64,000 bases of DNA from Saturnia japonica (Eukaryota > Arthropoda > Insecta > Lepidoptera > Saturniidae): the NCBI GenBank assembly GCA_033032175.1, contig CM065329.1:150190-214189 (forward strand), given 5' to 3'. The notes beneath the pieces are model-generated. The model was not told where the DNA came from. It was given only the letters and a program-made list of their open reading frames with translations, and ran no database searches. This document shows, piece after piece, positions 41,226 through 53,100 of the stretch. The position numbers and the translations under genes were made by a program. How positions within the stretch are numbered: position 1 is the first letter of the stretch; every line of letters starts with the position of its first letter.

Positions 41226-41697
41226 ATGGGTTTTCACTATAATTTAGAGGAAATTCAATTATTAATCGAGCAGTCGAGTTACGCTGGTTAAACCTAATGA
41301 GATATAACAAAATAATGTACGAAAGAATTGTAGTTCATCAAAAAACCTAGGGAAAAGTCCGCGATGGCATAGGTCTGTCTCCTAAGGTCGACTCACAGTA
41401 ATCATTTTTATCTTTAACATAATAATTAATTTCTTTAATTCAGTATTAATCTTTATCCAAATAAATTTGTTACTTAAGTTGAACATTTAATGTAGATTAA
41501 AATTGTCCTTTAGAGTTTTCCATTAAGTGCATATTATCTCGAATATGTAAATTATCCATAATCGCCCACCTCTAGTGTTGACATAAATCGATCAAAGAAT
41601 CGCGCGTTGGCTTCCGTCATCTGAACACCTTCGAAGTTGTAACGAAATTCGTGTTACACCTATATTGTTACATAGGGTCCATTTGTCATTGTTACAG
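41226..41697. other. Intron sequence upstream of the first visible Arp1 exon
   Basis: No coding similarity. It ends in a splice acceptor (TTGTTACAG) at 41697, so it is at least partly intron. Confidence 0.5.
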
Positions 41698-44600
41698 CTT
41701 ACTCCTGCGCAAGGAGGGTGTAAACCTGCGCACCTCAGCCGAGCTGGAGATAGTAAAGGCGATAAAAGAGAGGTCTTGCTATCTCTCACCGAATCCTCTG
41801 AAAGAGGAGACCCTTGAAACGGAGAGGGCGCAGTACGTCCTCCCGGATGGGACACAGCTCGAGGTAAGCGTCGACTGTCATTTGTGTGATGATTGTTAGT
41901 TCTCCTTCATCTTGTTTTGGCGTCAATGTTTTTAAACCTTCGTAAAATGTTTCAATAAACAAAGTCTTCTGACAAGATCGTGGCTCCCTTGTTAAAATTA
42001 TCTAGGCCCTAGATTTTAGGGAGATTCTAGGAAGTTTTTGTGACATCTCAAAATGCATGTTTCCACTTTATGTTTTTCAATCCACTTCACATATGCTCAG
42101 TAACCAAAATGTATCATGCAAAATGCCACCAATATTACATAATATAGGTTCAGAAACCCTAAGTTAATGAATTAAAAATAAAAACCAGAACATGTTACTT
42201 CAAGATCCCGCCAAAAACTCATGATAGTTAGTTATTTGTCTGGCTGTTAAATATCTATATATAACTACGTGACATTGGTGAAGTGTGTTACTGCATACGG
42301 TGCCATTATAACAAAGAAGAAGTAGAAGAAATATCTTTATATGTATGTATATTGACTGTTATTTCGTATAATACAAGCTTAGCTTTGGTTTGAATTAAAC
42401 AGTCGTGTGTGAAATTGTGTCCCCCATATTTATTTATTTATTTTATTGTGCAGCCTGTACTATCCAAATTCGTCTTCAACTTGGCTCATGCATTTGTCTT
42501 TCATAGGCCCCGGTTATCCATGAACGAAACACATGATGGAGAAAAAAAATCCAGAGGTAGTCATAAGAAACGCCGACAGAAGTGAAAACTGAATTTTGAA
42601 TTTTTATATCTATTGTAATCTGAATTATTGCGGAGCATGTCGGTGACGCGAAATCACAAAATTTCACCAATCGTCAAACACGCATATGTTACAGTCGAGT
42701 ATATACAATGTATTAGTGTATATATGCGTATACATGTACACAAGCCGCAATACTACGCGTCGCTAGTCTAGCGCAAGCGCAATACGCCACGAGCATGTCG
42801 AGATCATCGGTGACGCGAAGGTCACGCGAACCCATAAGTTTTTCTCCTACCAAAACTCGCTCAACACAGCTAAAGAAGTTTTCACTTCAAAAATGCCGAC
42901 CATCCATTTTTTAACACTGGCAAATGTCCTTGCGGTGACAAATGAAGAAAAAATGCGTATCGTTCGTTTTTTTTGGCATTGACAAATGATCTCACGGTGA
43001 AAATTCAAAAAATATGGTTGTCATTATTTTTAATTGACATTGGCCATTGTTCCCTTAACGAGAATTTAAGGAAAAATGGCTGTCATTTGTTAAACAACAA
43101 AGGTTGTTTCTTTACAGATAGGTCCGGCTAGATTCCGAGCACCAGAAGTCCTCTTCAGGCCTGATCTCATTGGCGAGGAGTGCGAAGGTATTTTTTAATT
43201 CCTAATTCTTTATGTTATATCCACCACCCCGCTCGAATACGGCAATGGTTTCATCCCGATGTTTTCTTTCATCGGGCGCTCAGGTTCATTGCAGGGATTC
43301 GAACTCACGTCTATCGACGCGGTGTCGGTACACGCTATCAATAAGCTATTATTGCCTATAAAGATAAAAAAGTATTAGTGTTAGCGCGCACTGCGGTTTG
43401 TTTCCGCAAAATCTTTGAACTATAGAAGCACGAGAAGCGCGGACATTACGGTAAAAATCCGCAAGCGGATTTAAATCCTGTGGCTTGCTATATATTCGTT
43501 GCGTTGAATTTATATGAAACTCTGTACACTACCGGAAAAAATTCACAAGTCGCCCCAGTGGTGTTCGTATCGCGGTATAGGAATGACCCTTTGACAAGCC
43601 GCAATACTATCAATTGTTGTACCTAATACTGCTTCCTTTTAGCACATCTTTTGAAGCAATATAAAGGCTCGGTAGTAGCGTGTACGGACTCCGCGTCGAT
43701 TGATGTGAGCTCGATTCCCTGCAATGAGCTTGGGAACTTTCGGTGAAGGAAAACATCGTGATGAAAGCGTAGTATGGTTGCTGGGTATATTCTAATGGCC
43801 GCCTGGTTAACTACCACCCTCAAGTTGAAAATCTGTCACCATACACCTATAGGTGTGTTTCGGCGGCTGCACTTGAGAGCTAGTTCCTCCACTAGGCTTA
43901 GTGGTTGCGCCGCTTTTATATAGTTTTAAATATTGTGCGATATTGTGATCGGTTCGCAACTTTTTCTATCTCCGCTTACCCTCCCTTCCTTGGCACATGC
44001 AAACAGTTCGTCGCCGAGCCTCGTCGAATAAGTTGATTTTCGCTCGGTTGTTGATACATTGACTTTAGTGCTCGTCAGTGGTAGGACGGAGAAGAATTTG
44101 GGCAGTACGTCGAAGACTACCACCTAGCCGGCTAGCCAGGTGAAACCGGAACCCACCACGAGGTATGTGCCAAATTCCTATCCTATATCCATATAGCTGA
44201 TCACAATCCCCGCAAATACAGTCCACTCAATTAGTAGTATTAAATGCGCTGCGCTTCCAACGGCGCAAGCACTTAGTGTGTTACCATTTTGCCATTTTTT
44301 GACAACGTTATTTAACATCATATGAGGTTGTGGCCTATAAACCTTTATAAGTATTAAAAAAAAACGCAAATGCGGACTTTGGTTTCGTAGTTCATGGCTT
44401 TGCTTTTTTATAGAAGGTTGATATGAATGACAAAACTCACGAAAATTATACTGCAGTGCGCGTACCCATACTTTTCGGCTGCGGTTTTAAAGCCGCATCA
44501 CAGTGCGCGCTAACACTAATAACAGCAGTTATTATTTCTATCTATTTATAAAATGGCCCTTTAAACCGACTGTGAAAATGGAAGGTTAATGTTTTTCGAG

Positions 44601-45810
44601 CGTATGTCAGTCTATTTCTTTGGCACGCTCTGTAGCCTAAACGTCTTGTTGGATTTTAGTATACGAGGTGTCGTTAGATTCGTATTAATTGTGGGAGTGA
44701 ATTAGGCTATACAATATTTAAGTACTACGTCTGGGAACGAAAAAAAGGTAAAAATAGAAAGAAAAAGTGGTTTTGTTGCAGTCGGGTTTCTTGTTTCCTT
44801 TTTTAATAATTTTTTTCATAAAGGTCTCCACGAAGTCCTGATGTTCGCTATCCAGAAATCGGACATGGACCTAAGGAAAGTCTTATACCAGAACATAGTA
44901 CTAAGCGGGGGCTCCACACTCTTCAGAGGTTTCGGAGACAGGCTGCTGGCCGAAATACGAAGACTGGCACCCAAAGACATGAAGATAAGGGTGAGTTTGT
45001 GTCTTAATATTTTATTGTCAGGTACAGGAGGTAAGTAGGGATACCAATCGAGTACTACCAATCGTGACGTTCGCAGCTCAGCAAACCATATTGCAAATTT
45101 TTTTCTGTTTTTTTTTTTTGGTGTGATAGAAAGTAATGTTTTTCTTATATTTGTGAACACAAATATTTTTTCGTATATATTTCCCTTAATAACTAATGTA
45201 AAATTTACTCAAATTTTTTTTTTGTTATTTGATTTTCAACGCCGGCGCTAGGTTTGTGGATCGTCGCAATTAAAGTTTTATTATTTCAAATAATTGTGTA
45301 CTGTGAATTGCAATATTATATCGTGTACTTGGGGGATCTAATCATTCTTGGCGCAATATTGATAGGGAGTGTCGGGGAGCGGTCGCATGAAATGTGACAT
45401 ATCGCGACGAGGGGAGGAGAGAGTCTAAAAAAATAAAATGTTGCGTGACGTATTGCATGAACGACCCCTATTTCGCTACTTTTGGTTTCCGTAATTTTAC
45501 ACCTGTTGAAATAAAATATATTATGCAAAAATACTATATTTCAATTACATAGATCCTTAAACGAAAAAAAAATTGTCATATTTTTTTCTAGTGAACTTTA
45601 CGTTAAATATGAAATGTTTATTTAAATAAAGGACATGCAAATTTATGTTTGCTCGTTCACCGACAGATCTCAGCGCCGCAGGAGCGTCTCTACTCGACGT
45701 GGATAGGGGGTTCGATTCTCGCCTCGCTCGATACATTCCGAAAGATGTGGGTCTCCAAACGGGAATACGACGAGGAGGGTCACAGGGCAGTTCATCGTAA
45801 AACTTTCTAA
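41698..45810 (+). CDS. Arp1: Actin-related protein 1 (centractin), last four coding exons
   Basis: Exons 41698-41863, 43118-43187, 44824-44990 and 45667-45810 (stop TAA at 45808-45810), all with GT-AG borders and consistent phase. They encode [20 protein letters not shown], a segment ending [10 protein letters not shown], then [37 protein letters not shown], the actin-fold phosphate-loop region [33 protein letters not shown] and the C-terminus AVHRKTF. This is Arp1, which forms the short actin-like filament of dynactin, the dynein cofactor. About 181 of the usual roughly 376 residues are visible. The first half is not in the sequenced upstream DNA and is probably in or beyond the gap. No frame defects. 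Introns carry SINE and MITE insertions. Confidence 0.93.
42880..43090. repeat. Degenerate ~60-bp tandem repeat in Arp1 intron
   Basis: Three rough units, each with a TGGCA(A/T)TG or TTGACA(A)ATG-like core followed by a GGTGA and an AAAAAATG stretch. It lies immediately upstream of the exon at 43118. Function unlikely. Confidence 0.45.
43228..43345 (-). repeat. tRNA-like SINE, minus copy
   Basis: The minus strand reads TAGCGTGTACC...CGCGTCGATAGACGTGAGTTCGAATCCCTGCAATGAA. GAGTTCGAATCCC is a good box B of an RNA polymerase III promoter and TAGCGTGTAC a box-A-like part. The same head occurs on the plus strand at 43655. It lies in an Arp1 intron. Confidence 0.6.
43655..43920 (+). repeat. tRNA-like SINE, plus copy
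   Basis: The head GGTAGTAGCGTGTACGGACT and box-B-like GAGCTCGATTCCCTGC match the minus copy at 43228-43345. The body with CACCTATAGGTG matches 51560-51775. The two head copies in one intron are in opposite orientation and could form a stem in the pre-mRNA. Confidence 0.6.
43921..44562. other. Arp1 intron, no gene
   Basis: Mixed repeat debris. The stretch at about 44270-44345 (AACATCATATGAGGTTGTGG) resembles the SINE tail at 51731-51755, so the SINE may continue after an interruption. Confidence 0.4.
44563..44788 (+). mobile_element. MITE in Arp1 intron, copy 1
   Basis: Ends resemble AACCGACTGTG at the left and TGCAGTCGGGTTT at the right. The interior (TTTTTCGAGCGTATG, GCACGCTCTGTAGCCTAAAC, GAGGTGTCGTTAGATTC) matches the element at 46916-47138. 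The right end is 35 bp from the splice acceptor of the exon at 44824. Confidence 0.65.
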
Positions 45811-45865
45811 ATATTTATAACCTTATTTATTTTGGTCGCAACTGTTTGAGTATATAGCTGTAAAC

Positions 45866-46183
45866 GAATATGTACTCGGTATTGTTTGCAATGAGTACTC
45901 AGTTTTAACAGCGCTTCGTGTTCAGTATAGGTTTTAATCCGTATTCAGTATAAATTTTAATCTGTACTCAGTATAGGCTAATTGTTACTCGGCATATACT
46001 AGTCCGTACCCAGTAATGACTGCAATCAGTACTCAGTATAAACTGTAATCAATACACAGTGTTGACTGTAATCAGTATAGACTGCAATCAGTACTCAGTA
46101 AATACTGTAATCAACACTCAGTATAGACTGTAATCAACACTCAGTATAGACTGTAATCAGTACTCAGTGTAGACTGTAATAAA
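45866..46183 (+). repeat. 23-bp minisatellite downstream of the Arp1 stop
   Basis: About 13-14 degenerate units around the core AATCAGTACTCAGTATAG. It starts some 55 bp after the Arp1 stop, and its last unit runs directly into AATAAA (46178-46183), the first such signal after the stop. It is therefore probably in the Arp1 3' UTR; this needs transcript data. Confidence 0.75.
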
Positions 46184-46915
46184 CTGTAAAACGAACCAAT
46201 ACTAAATGTAATTCTTGATCAGTATCAACTGTAATCTGCACCCAACATTTTTAACAATCTGTTAACTGTAAAGCTATTTTAATTTAGAAATAAAAAACTA
46301 AAAACACTTTACTATAAAATACAATTAAATCAATAAATAAAAGTGAAAAAATAAATAAAGTCTACTATATTACAGGCAGCTAATGTGTATTAAGTTTAAA
46401 TAAAAAATTGCATCTAAGTGTGTATTACAGAAGTTTTTAAAAACGTGGTGTGTATAAATATTTCTTTTGCTTGTTCCCTGTGCGTTTCTAAATTATCTAG
46501 ACATGCGGCAATGTGTCATTTAAGTTGGGAAAGATAAGTGCGACACGACGGCCGGTGCGTATATTTACACGAACTATTTCGAGCTACTTTCGACCCCCTC
46601 CATAAGTCGAAAACTATTCGATCTACACACTTGAAATTTTGTATGTTTATTAAACCTTCCTTGAACACCTAGAATCCTAATTTTCATAAATAAACCTATT
46701 ATAGTTCTTGATCTAAATCAAAAAGACCCGAGTCGAAATTTGATATTCTGATACTTCAATGATATTATAAGAACATGGTAACACCGTGAGCTGATGCTGC
46801 AGTGTCATCTAGAATCTGCAGGATACATAACTTTTCACCAACTAACAGCAGAGATATTGTTTTTAGGCTCATTGGTATGGTTTCAATGAATAGGTTACTT
46901 GTGTTGGGGTATTTT
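46184..46915. other. No gene recognised
   Basis: AT-rich DNA after the Arp1 region, containing several further AATAAA motifs near 46330 that could also serve as Arp1 polyadenylation signals. Confidence 0.35.
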
Positions 46916-47138
46916 ACCCGACTGCAAAAAGGCGGGTTTTGCAGTTGGGTAATGTTTTTCGAGCGTATGTATGTATGATTCTTTGTCACACTCTGTAGCC
47001 TAAACGTTTATCATACGAGGTGTCGTTAGATTCGTCATAATTGTGGGATTGCAATAGGCTATATAATGTTAAAGTGCCTACGTCTGGGAATAAATAAAAA
47101 AAAAAAAATTGAGAAGATTTTTTTTGTTGCAGTCGGGT
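46916..47138 (+). mobile_element. MITE, copy 2, with 11-bp TIRs
   Basis: 223 bp flanked by ACCCGACTGCA (46916-46926) and its exact reverse complement TGCAGTCGGGT (47128-47138). The interior is shared with 44563-44788 and in part with 62536-62640. There is no coding capacity. A clear target duplication was not found, so the superfamily is open. Confidence 0.7.
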
Positions 47139-47866
47139 TGTATAAACGTTCAATTTACCCTTTGTTTCAATTTGACTTACGATTCTGACACGAAGCGGAT
47201 ATAAGCTGTGGGGTACCGATTAGTGAATTGAAGTCTATGGTCTGTGGTGTGTTTTCAAATAAAAAGTCGGCGATAAGGGCCAAACATCCATGACAAAAAA
47301 TGGCTCGGGTACCTATTGTTTTTCGAATTGTAGCTAACACATGCTGTAAGTAATATTTGTTATGATTGAAGCATTTGCTTACTGATTATAATCGGTTGTA
47401 TCAAAGTTCTGCGCCTGCATTAGCTTAAGTTAAAGACATTCTTTTCTATTTAAATAAATTATTATTTTTTCTTCTTCATGTTTTTTTTTTGTTGTTCTTC
47501 TTCTTCATTCGATTCAGATCATGAGAAGGCAATCATCGCCGCAAACAATAGACTACTTTACACATCAAATTTAGCTCAATAAATAAATGGTTTCTATAGT
47601 ATTTGACTTAACGAAACCAATATTTATCGATATTAAAAGTGTAAGATGGCTACATATTAAAAAAAAATTTGGACTCTGAATGCGCTGTCTGCCATTTTGT
47701 GATATTATACGACTCTAAGCAAATTTCAGGTCGGATCTTATGCGAGTGAAATTCGCTATGTCAATACATTTATGACATAAAAAGTATCGAGGCTTATACA
47801 ATGAACGTTTGGTAAATGTTAAATATTTGTTTTCGACCCTTATGACGTCATAGCAGAGATAATATA
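47139..47866. other. No gene recognised
   Basis: Intergenic sequence between the MITE and the mariner element; nothing coding seen. Confidence 0.35.
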
Positions 47867-49140
47867 AAGGAGTACAAATAAGTTTCCGCCGTTTTATTGT
47901 ATATGGCGCGGCACGGAGTTTCGGTTAGCTTTCGCAGATGATAACCGGCTTAAAAAATAGTTTGCAACATTCAAGAACAACATAACCTATTAATATCATT
48001 GATTTTATATTGGTAAAATATAATTTTTATAAGTTGAAAATGTCAAAATTTGAGCCAAGTAAGCGTCATTTGCGGGAAATATTAGTTTACTTCTTTAATT
48101 TAAAGAAATTTGCTGCTGAGGCGCATCAATTGCTCGTAGAAGCATATGGTGAGGGTGCTTTGAGTGAGAGAACGTGTCGAGAGTGGTTTCAAAAGGTTAA
48201 AAACGGTGATTTCGACGTAGAAGACAAAGGTCGCAGTGGAAGGCCAAAAATTTACGAGGATGCAGAATTGGAGGAAGATTCATCTCAAACACAAAAAAGA
48301 ACTTGCTCTAACATTAGAAGTCACTCAGCAAGCAGTCTCACATCGTTTAAAATCATTGGGAATGATTCATAAACAAGGAAATTGGGTTCCGTACGAATTA
48401 AAGCCGAGAGATATTGAACGCCGATTATGCTTAAGTGAAATGCTGCTAGCTAGACATAAAAAAAGGGTTTTTTACATCGTATCGTAACTGGTGATGAGAA
48501 GTGGATACATTATGACAATCCAAAAAGAAGAAAATCATGGGGATTACCTGGCCACGCGTCAACATCAACAGCAAAACCGAATATTCACGGAAAAAAACTT
48601 ATGCTGTGTATTTGGTGGGATCAGCTAGGTGTAGTATATTATGAGTTGCTTAATCCGACCGAAACAATTACTGGAGCCCTCTATCGAACGCAATTGATGA
48701 GATTGAGCCGAGCTCTGAAGGAAAAACGCCCTCAATACTATTCTAGACACGAAAAAATTATTCTTCTGCATGACAATGCTCGTCCACATGTTGCGGCTCC
48801 CGTGAAAAAGTACTTGGAAACACTTGATTGGTAAGTGTTACCCCACCCGCCGTATTCGCCAGACATTGCACCGTCCGGTTATCACCTGTTCCGGTCCATG
48901 GCACATGCTCTGACGGCGCAGCGGTTCACATCTTATGAGGATACCAAAAATTGGGTTGATTCGTGGATAGCCTCAAAAGACAAGGAGTTCTTCAGACGTG
49001 GGATTCAAATGCTGCGTGAGAGATGGGAAAAAGTGGTTGCAAGTGATGGGCAATATTTTAAATAAATTTATATTACCGTTCTTCTATAATAAATATTTAA
49101 TTTGTGTTAAAAAACGGCGGAAACTTATTTGTACTCCTAA
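47867..49140 (+). mobile_element. mariner element with perfect 28-bp TIRs
   Basis: The segments 47868-47895 and 49111-49138 are exact inverted repeats (left begins AGGAGTACAAATAAGTTTCC). TA dinucleotides flank at 47865-47866 and 49141-49142. The length of about 1.27 kb and the single transposase gene are typical of mariner. Both ends are intact although the gene is dead. Confidence 0.88.
48040..49065 (+). pseudogene. mariner transposase, broken
   Basis: Starts MSKFEPSKRHLREI with a helix-turn-helix N-terminus (ERTCREWFQKVKNGDFDVED, GRSGRP). A frame change near 48270 and another near 48470 separate the parts. Catalytic sites: TGDEKWIHY (first Asp kept), LLHDNARPHVA (second Asp kept), and SPDIAPSGYHLFRSM, where the usual third Asp (PSDYHLF) is Gly. 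A TAA stop follows LETLDW at 48832-48834. So two frame changes, one stop and a lost catalytic residue. A member of the family related to the SETMAR transposase. Confidence 0.88.
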
Positions 49141-50187
49141 TATATACACTAATATGGCTGACAGCGTTTTCTCCTGTTTACAAAAACTAAAGTTCTTTAG
49201 CATCGTTGTGATTTGAAAGTCGATGAAAAGATAAATTCATAAGATTTAACGTGGGAGAAATTGAGATGAAAGTTTTAGGCAATGGTAAAATGGTACAAAA
49301 GAGGTTTGTTGCCACGCAATAATGAATTTTATTACCTTAACAAAAAGGCACGAAACAAAAACAAAAACACTTATGACATTCTGTTACTGATTGATATTGT
49401 GTTAGGTTACCATGGATATTTCAAATGTGCATTAATTGAAAATGATATTGTGAATAATGATTGTTATTACTTGTATGTATATTTTCATAAACTTTTAATT
49501 TGTGTGTATTTGATCATTTTCTGAATTAAAAAAAAAACATAGCTGTGGAAGATTTCACTTCTACCACGTGTGAATTTTTTTTAATACTAAATTACAATCA
49601 AAAATTCTTTATTCAATTTAGGCACTAATAAAGGCACTTATGAACGTCACAACACTACTACCGGTTCGGAAAATATCCCAGACATCGAGAAGAACCGGTA
49701 AGAATCTCTATCGAACATGCATTTTAAGTTGCCAACAAATTTAAACTTAGTATGTTTACTTGGAAATTGGTATAAAGGTCATTGGGGCCCGTCATTTCAA
49801 GTACAAAAGCAGTTGTTTGATGGTGGATGATGTATTATCAACTACACTGCTAAAGTGGTAAAAACACAGTAAAACTTATTCTCACGATCGCAAGTGTGTA
49901 GTGTTCTCTGGTTCTCAGGGATACAGAGCTAAATGCATGTCCTACATTTGTTATTCCGAAGGCTCCATCCACCTTTCTCTTAAATGTGATCCAGATTAAA
50001 AATTAAATAAAAACAGTATAATGTTATATAATCATCTATATTTCATTAAATATGTTACTTTACAACAAATGGTGGAATTATTGCCAAATAGTACATGAGG
50101 ATTAACTTTTTCTATACTGGCAACACTTCAAAGATATCGGCTTGCACTTTGATCTTATATCTATGACTGTTGGTAATGATTCGTTGT
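49141..50187. other. Downstream flank of ATPsyn-e; no other gene seen
   Basis: Contains the presumed 3' UTR of the subunit e gene (minus strand, below 50188). No AATAAA was identified with confidence on the minus strand. A short A/T-rich stretch with small open frames lies at 49280-49525 and has no similarity. Confidence 0.35.
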
Positions 50188-53100
50188 CTACTTCTTACTC
50201 GTGACCATATCTTCCAGCGTCTTCAGTTCGGCTGAAAATATTGGAAAACCATTTCTAAAGCATTGCTAAATTACATGGGATTATTGGAAAAATATATTGC
50301 AATTTTTTTTATTGTAGACAAAAGTGTAGTAAAAACAAAATGCCAGTAGCGTAGCAAAAGGGGATGATGCTTTTTCGAGATTTTACGGTTTTTACTGTAT
50401 TAAAATGAAAAATTTTTTTTTACTATAATAGGAAAAGATTGAAGAGTGAAAAGGCAATAATTAAAAAAATTATAACTTCTGGCACTATATTTTAACAGTT
50501 ATTTTGCAAATTGATTTTTATTTACGGGGAACCCTAATTCTTTTTTAAAAATAAATGTAGTTTAAGGTATTCCTTATAACATCAGCTATCTGCCAGTGAA
50601 AGTCCTGTCAAAATCAGTCACTAAACATCTATTTTAAAATCCATTTTAATTTGATCTTAGGCCATATCAGGTGTAAACCTATGTATAAAGATATATAATA
50701 TAGTAATTTTTTTAACACATCACTTACCTGCTGCCGCAATTGCCTTTTCCTCTTTAAGCTTAGCATCCCTGATCACTTTCTCCTTGGCTTCAACTTCCCG
50801 GAAAGCAGCCTCCTTCTTAGACAGCCGGTTTTGGTGGAATGCTCCATAAAGAATGCCAGCGGTTAGGAATGACCAGCGACCAAACTGGAATAAAATTGGT
50901 TGAAAAAATTATTATATATTTATAATTATAATAATTTGAAGAATTATGGCTCAGTGGTGGCATGTATTGACATCTCCTTTTTGACGTTGCTTCATATCCC
51001 TGCAATGAGCCAGAGCTTTGAGTCAAGAAAACATAATTTAAAAAGAGGTAGGACACAGCAAAATTTCTTTTGATATTTCTCTCTACTCGAGGCGCTTGAC
51101 TGGTAGAATACTGCAGAAAATCACAGCCAAATAACCTTATGTTATGTTCCTGCAGAGCACCTTTGAGTAGGGGGATTCAAGGTCCTAACCGAACTAGAGG
51201 AGACGGGTCGGGGGGCCCGTCTCTTCATTACACTGGTTCGGCGGACGGAGGAGACGGCTAGGGTGTACTGAGTTGTCTCCTACTTAGGCCGGGGCCCGGT
51301 TTAGCCAGGCCGACGCGGCTGTATGCCACCGTAGTTCCCTTGTCGCCCCTGTATGGCGGCGGATGGTACACCGTGGAGTTTTAGTGAGTAGGAGTCTCAC
51401 ATAAGACGGGTGTGTACCCAAGATGGGTTTCTATACGTATAAAAAAAAAAAGGGGGGATTCAAGGTCAGAAATATGCTATTGATTCCTACAGTATTACAA
51501 GGGTCCATAAGATATGGTAGCCGCTTATCATCTGGCAGGCCAAATTGTTTATGCTTAGTTGTTTGAGAAAATCATGATGATACCATTGTAATTTTCTAAT
51601 GCCTATCTGGCCCACGTCTTTCAAGGTGGACATCTGACACCACACACCTATAGGTGTTTTCCAGTAGCTGCACTTTAGAACTAGTCTTACTAAGCGTAAG
51701 GTTTTAGCCTTTTGGGTCACACTGTCACTTAACATCAGGTGCGATTGTGGTGAGAACGTTAAACCTATAATGAATTTAAAAATACACTCTCATAATATAT
51801 ACTAAAGTTAGATTCAGTTACAAGGAAAAGAATGTTGAGACCATAGAATGGTGGCAGTGTCCCAGTAAATCTATAGAATAAGGCATCAAAACATAAACAT
51901 TTAATCATGGGGCAGTTTGAGTGCTATTATTGGGCCATATAGCACAGTGGTAGTAAACTGGCTACTATTGAGCTGAGAGGTCACGGGTTCTGGGCAACAT
52001 GATTCATTACGACATTGGGCCCTTCAAGTATAATGTGAAGAGATATTTATGCAGGCTGGCATGACAGCAACCATCTATAAGTTTAGATCTCTTGTTAGTT
52101 GCCGTTGTGTTTGGATAGTACTCTGCAAACCATCCGGTATAGTAACGTCAATTTGTCAAGCTACTATAAAAAAATGCTTGATCCCTGCCCACAACCGATT
52201 TTTATGTGATGAGCATAATTTGTCAGTTATGTGTCCGGGTTTTGAATTAACTAACATTAATTATATTATGTTGTTTAACTAGTATCTATTTAACTAAAAC
52301 ATTTTGTCTGTAAGAGTTATGTTTGTCTGTGTGTTTTTCAGCAGCCTAATCTGGAAGAACAAAATTATATAAAATTTGACTATAAAGTGTCTCACCTAGA
52401 TCTGACTTGACACTGGCAGAATTCGTAATTACGAAACGCCATTTAGAAAAAGTTAAGTTGTACTTAAATATCTAAGATTAGATAATATAACACATTCAGA
52501 ATTATATATGGTATATGCACTCTTTAAGTTACCATAATATAAGCTTTGCTTTGCTTTAGTTTGGAAATAAATGGTTCTGTGTGTAACTTTGGAAAAAGAA
52601 GCATTCTTCTAAAAAAGTTTAGAGTTCATGATAGATTTATTATTTCTCTTTAAAGCAAGTAGCTTGACCTTGAAAAGGAAGAAAACTTATTTCTTAAAGA
52701 CATCATGAAGAGATAATTTAATATATTTTATATTGTTAGCATTAAATTAGATATTTTTTTTACATATAAAATTAATTCCATTTGTTCTTCTTACAAGCCA
52801 ATGAGAATCAAAGTGTGGCTCTACAGTCACTTCTGTAATCACACTAATTATAATGAATGCTCATCTACCATGTAACATATTAACACCATTAATTCAGTGG
52901 CAGCTGTCTCATTGTTCGCCGAATTAGTAACCTTCATGTTGAAGATTATCACTTTGACCATAGTAAAGTACAATTATATTTTACAATGGAAAAGTTATTA
53001 AGGTTTGTTTTGCCCACACGCTATAAGAGCTCCACTATGTGGAGAGTAGACACAGAAAAGGAATCGAACCTCACCCTGACTTATGCACAATAATCTTTTA

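Noticed and set aside
45866..46183. CRISPR array
   Set aside because: The 23-bp units are contiguous, without spacers, and the genome is eukaryotic; it is a minisatellite.
51935..52010. A functional tRNA gene
   Set aside because: Box A and B spacing is tRNA-like but box B is damaged and no cloverleaf closes; a SINE relic is the simpler reading.
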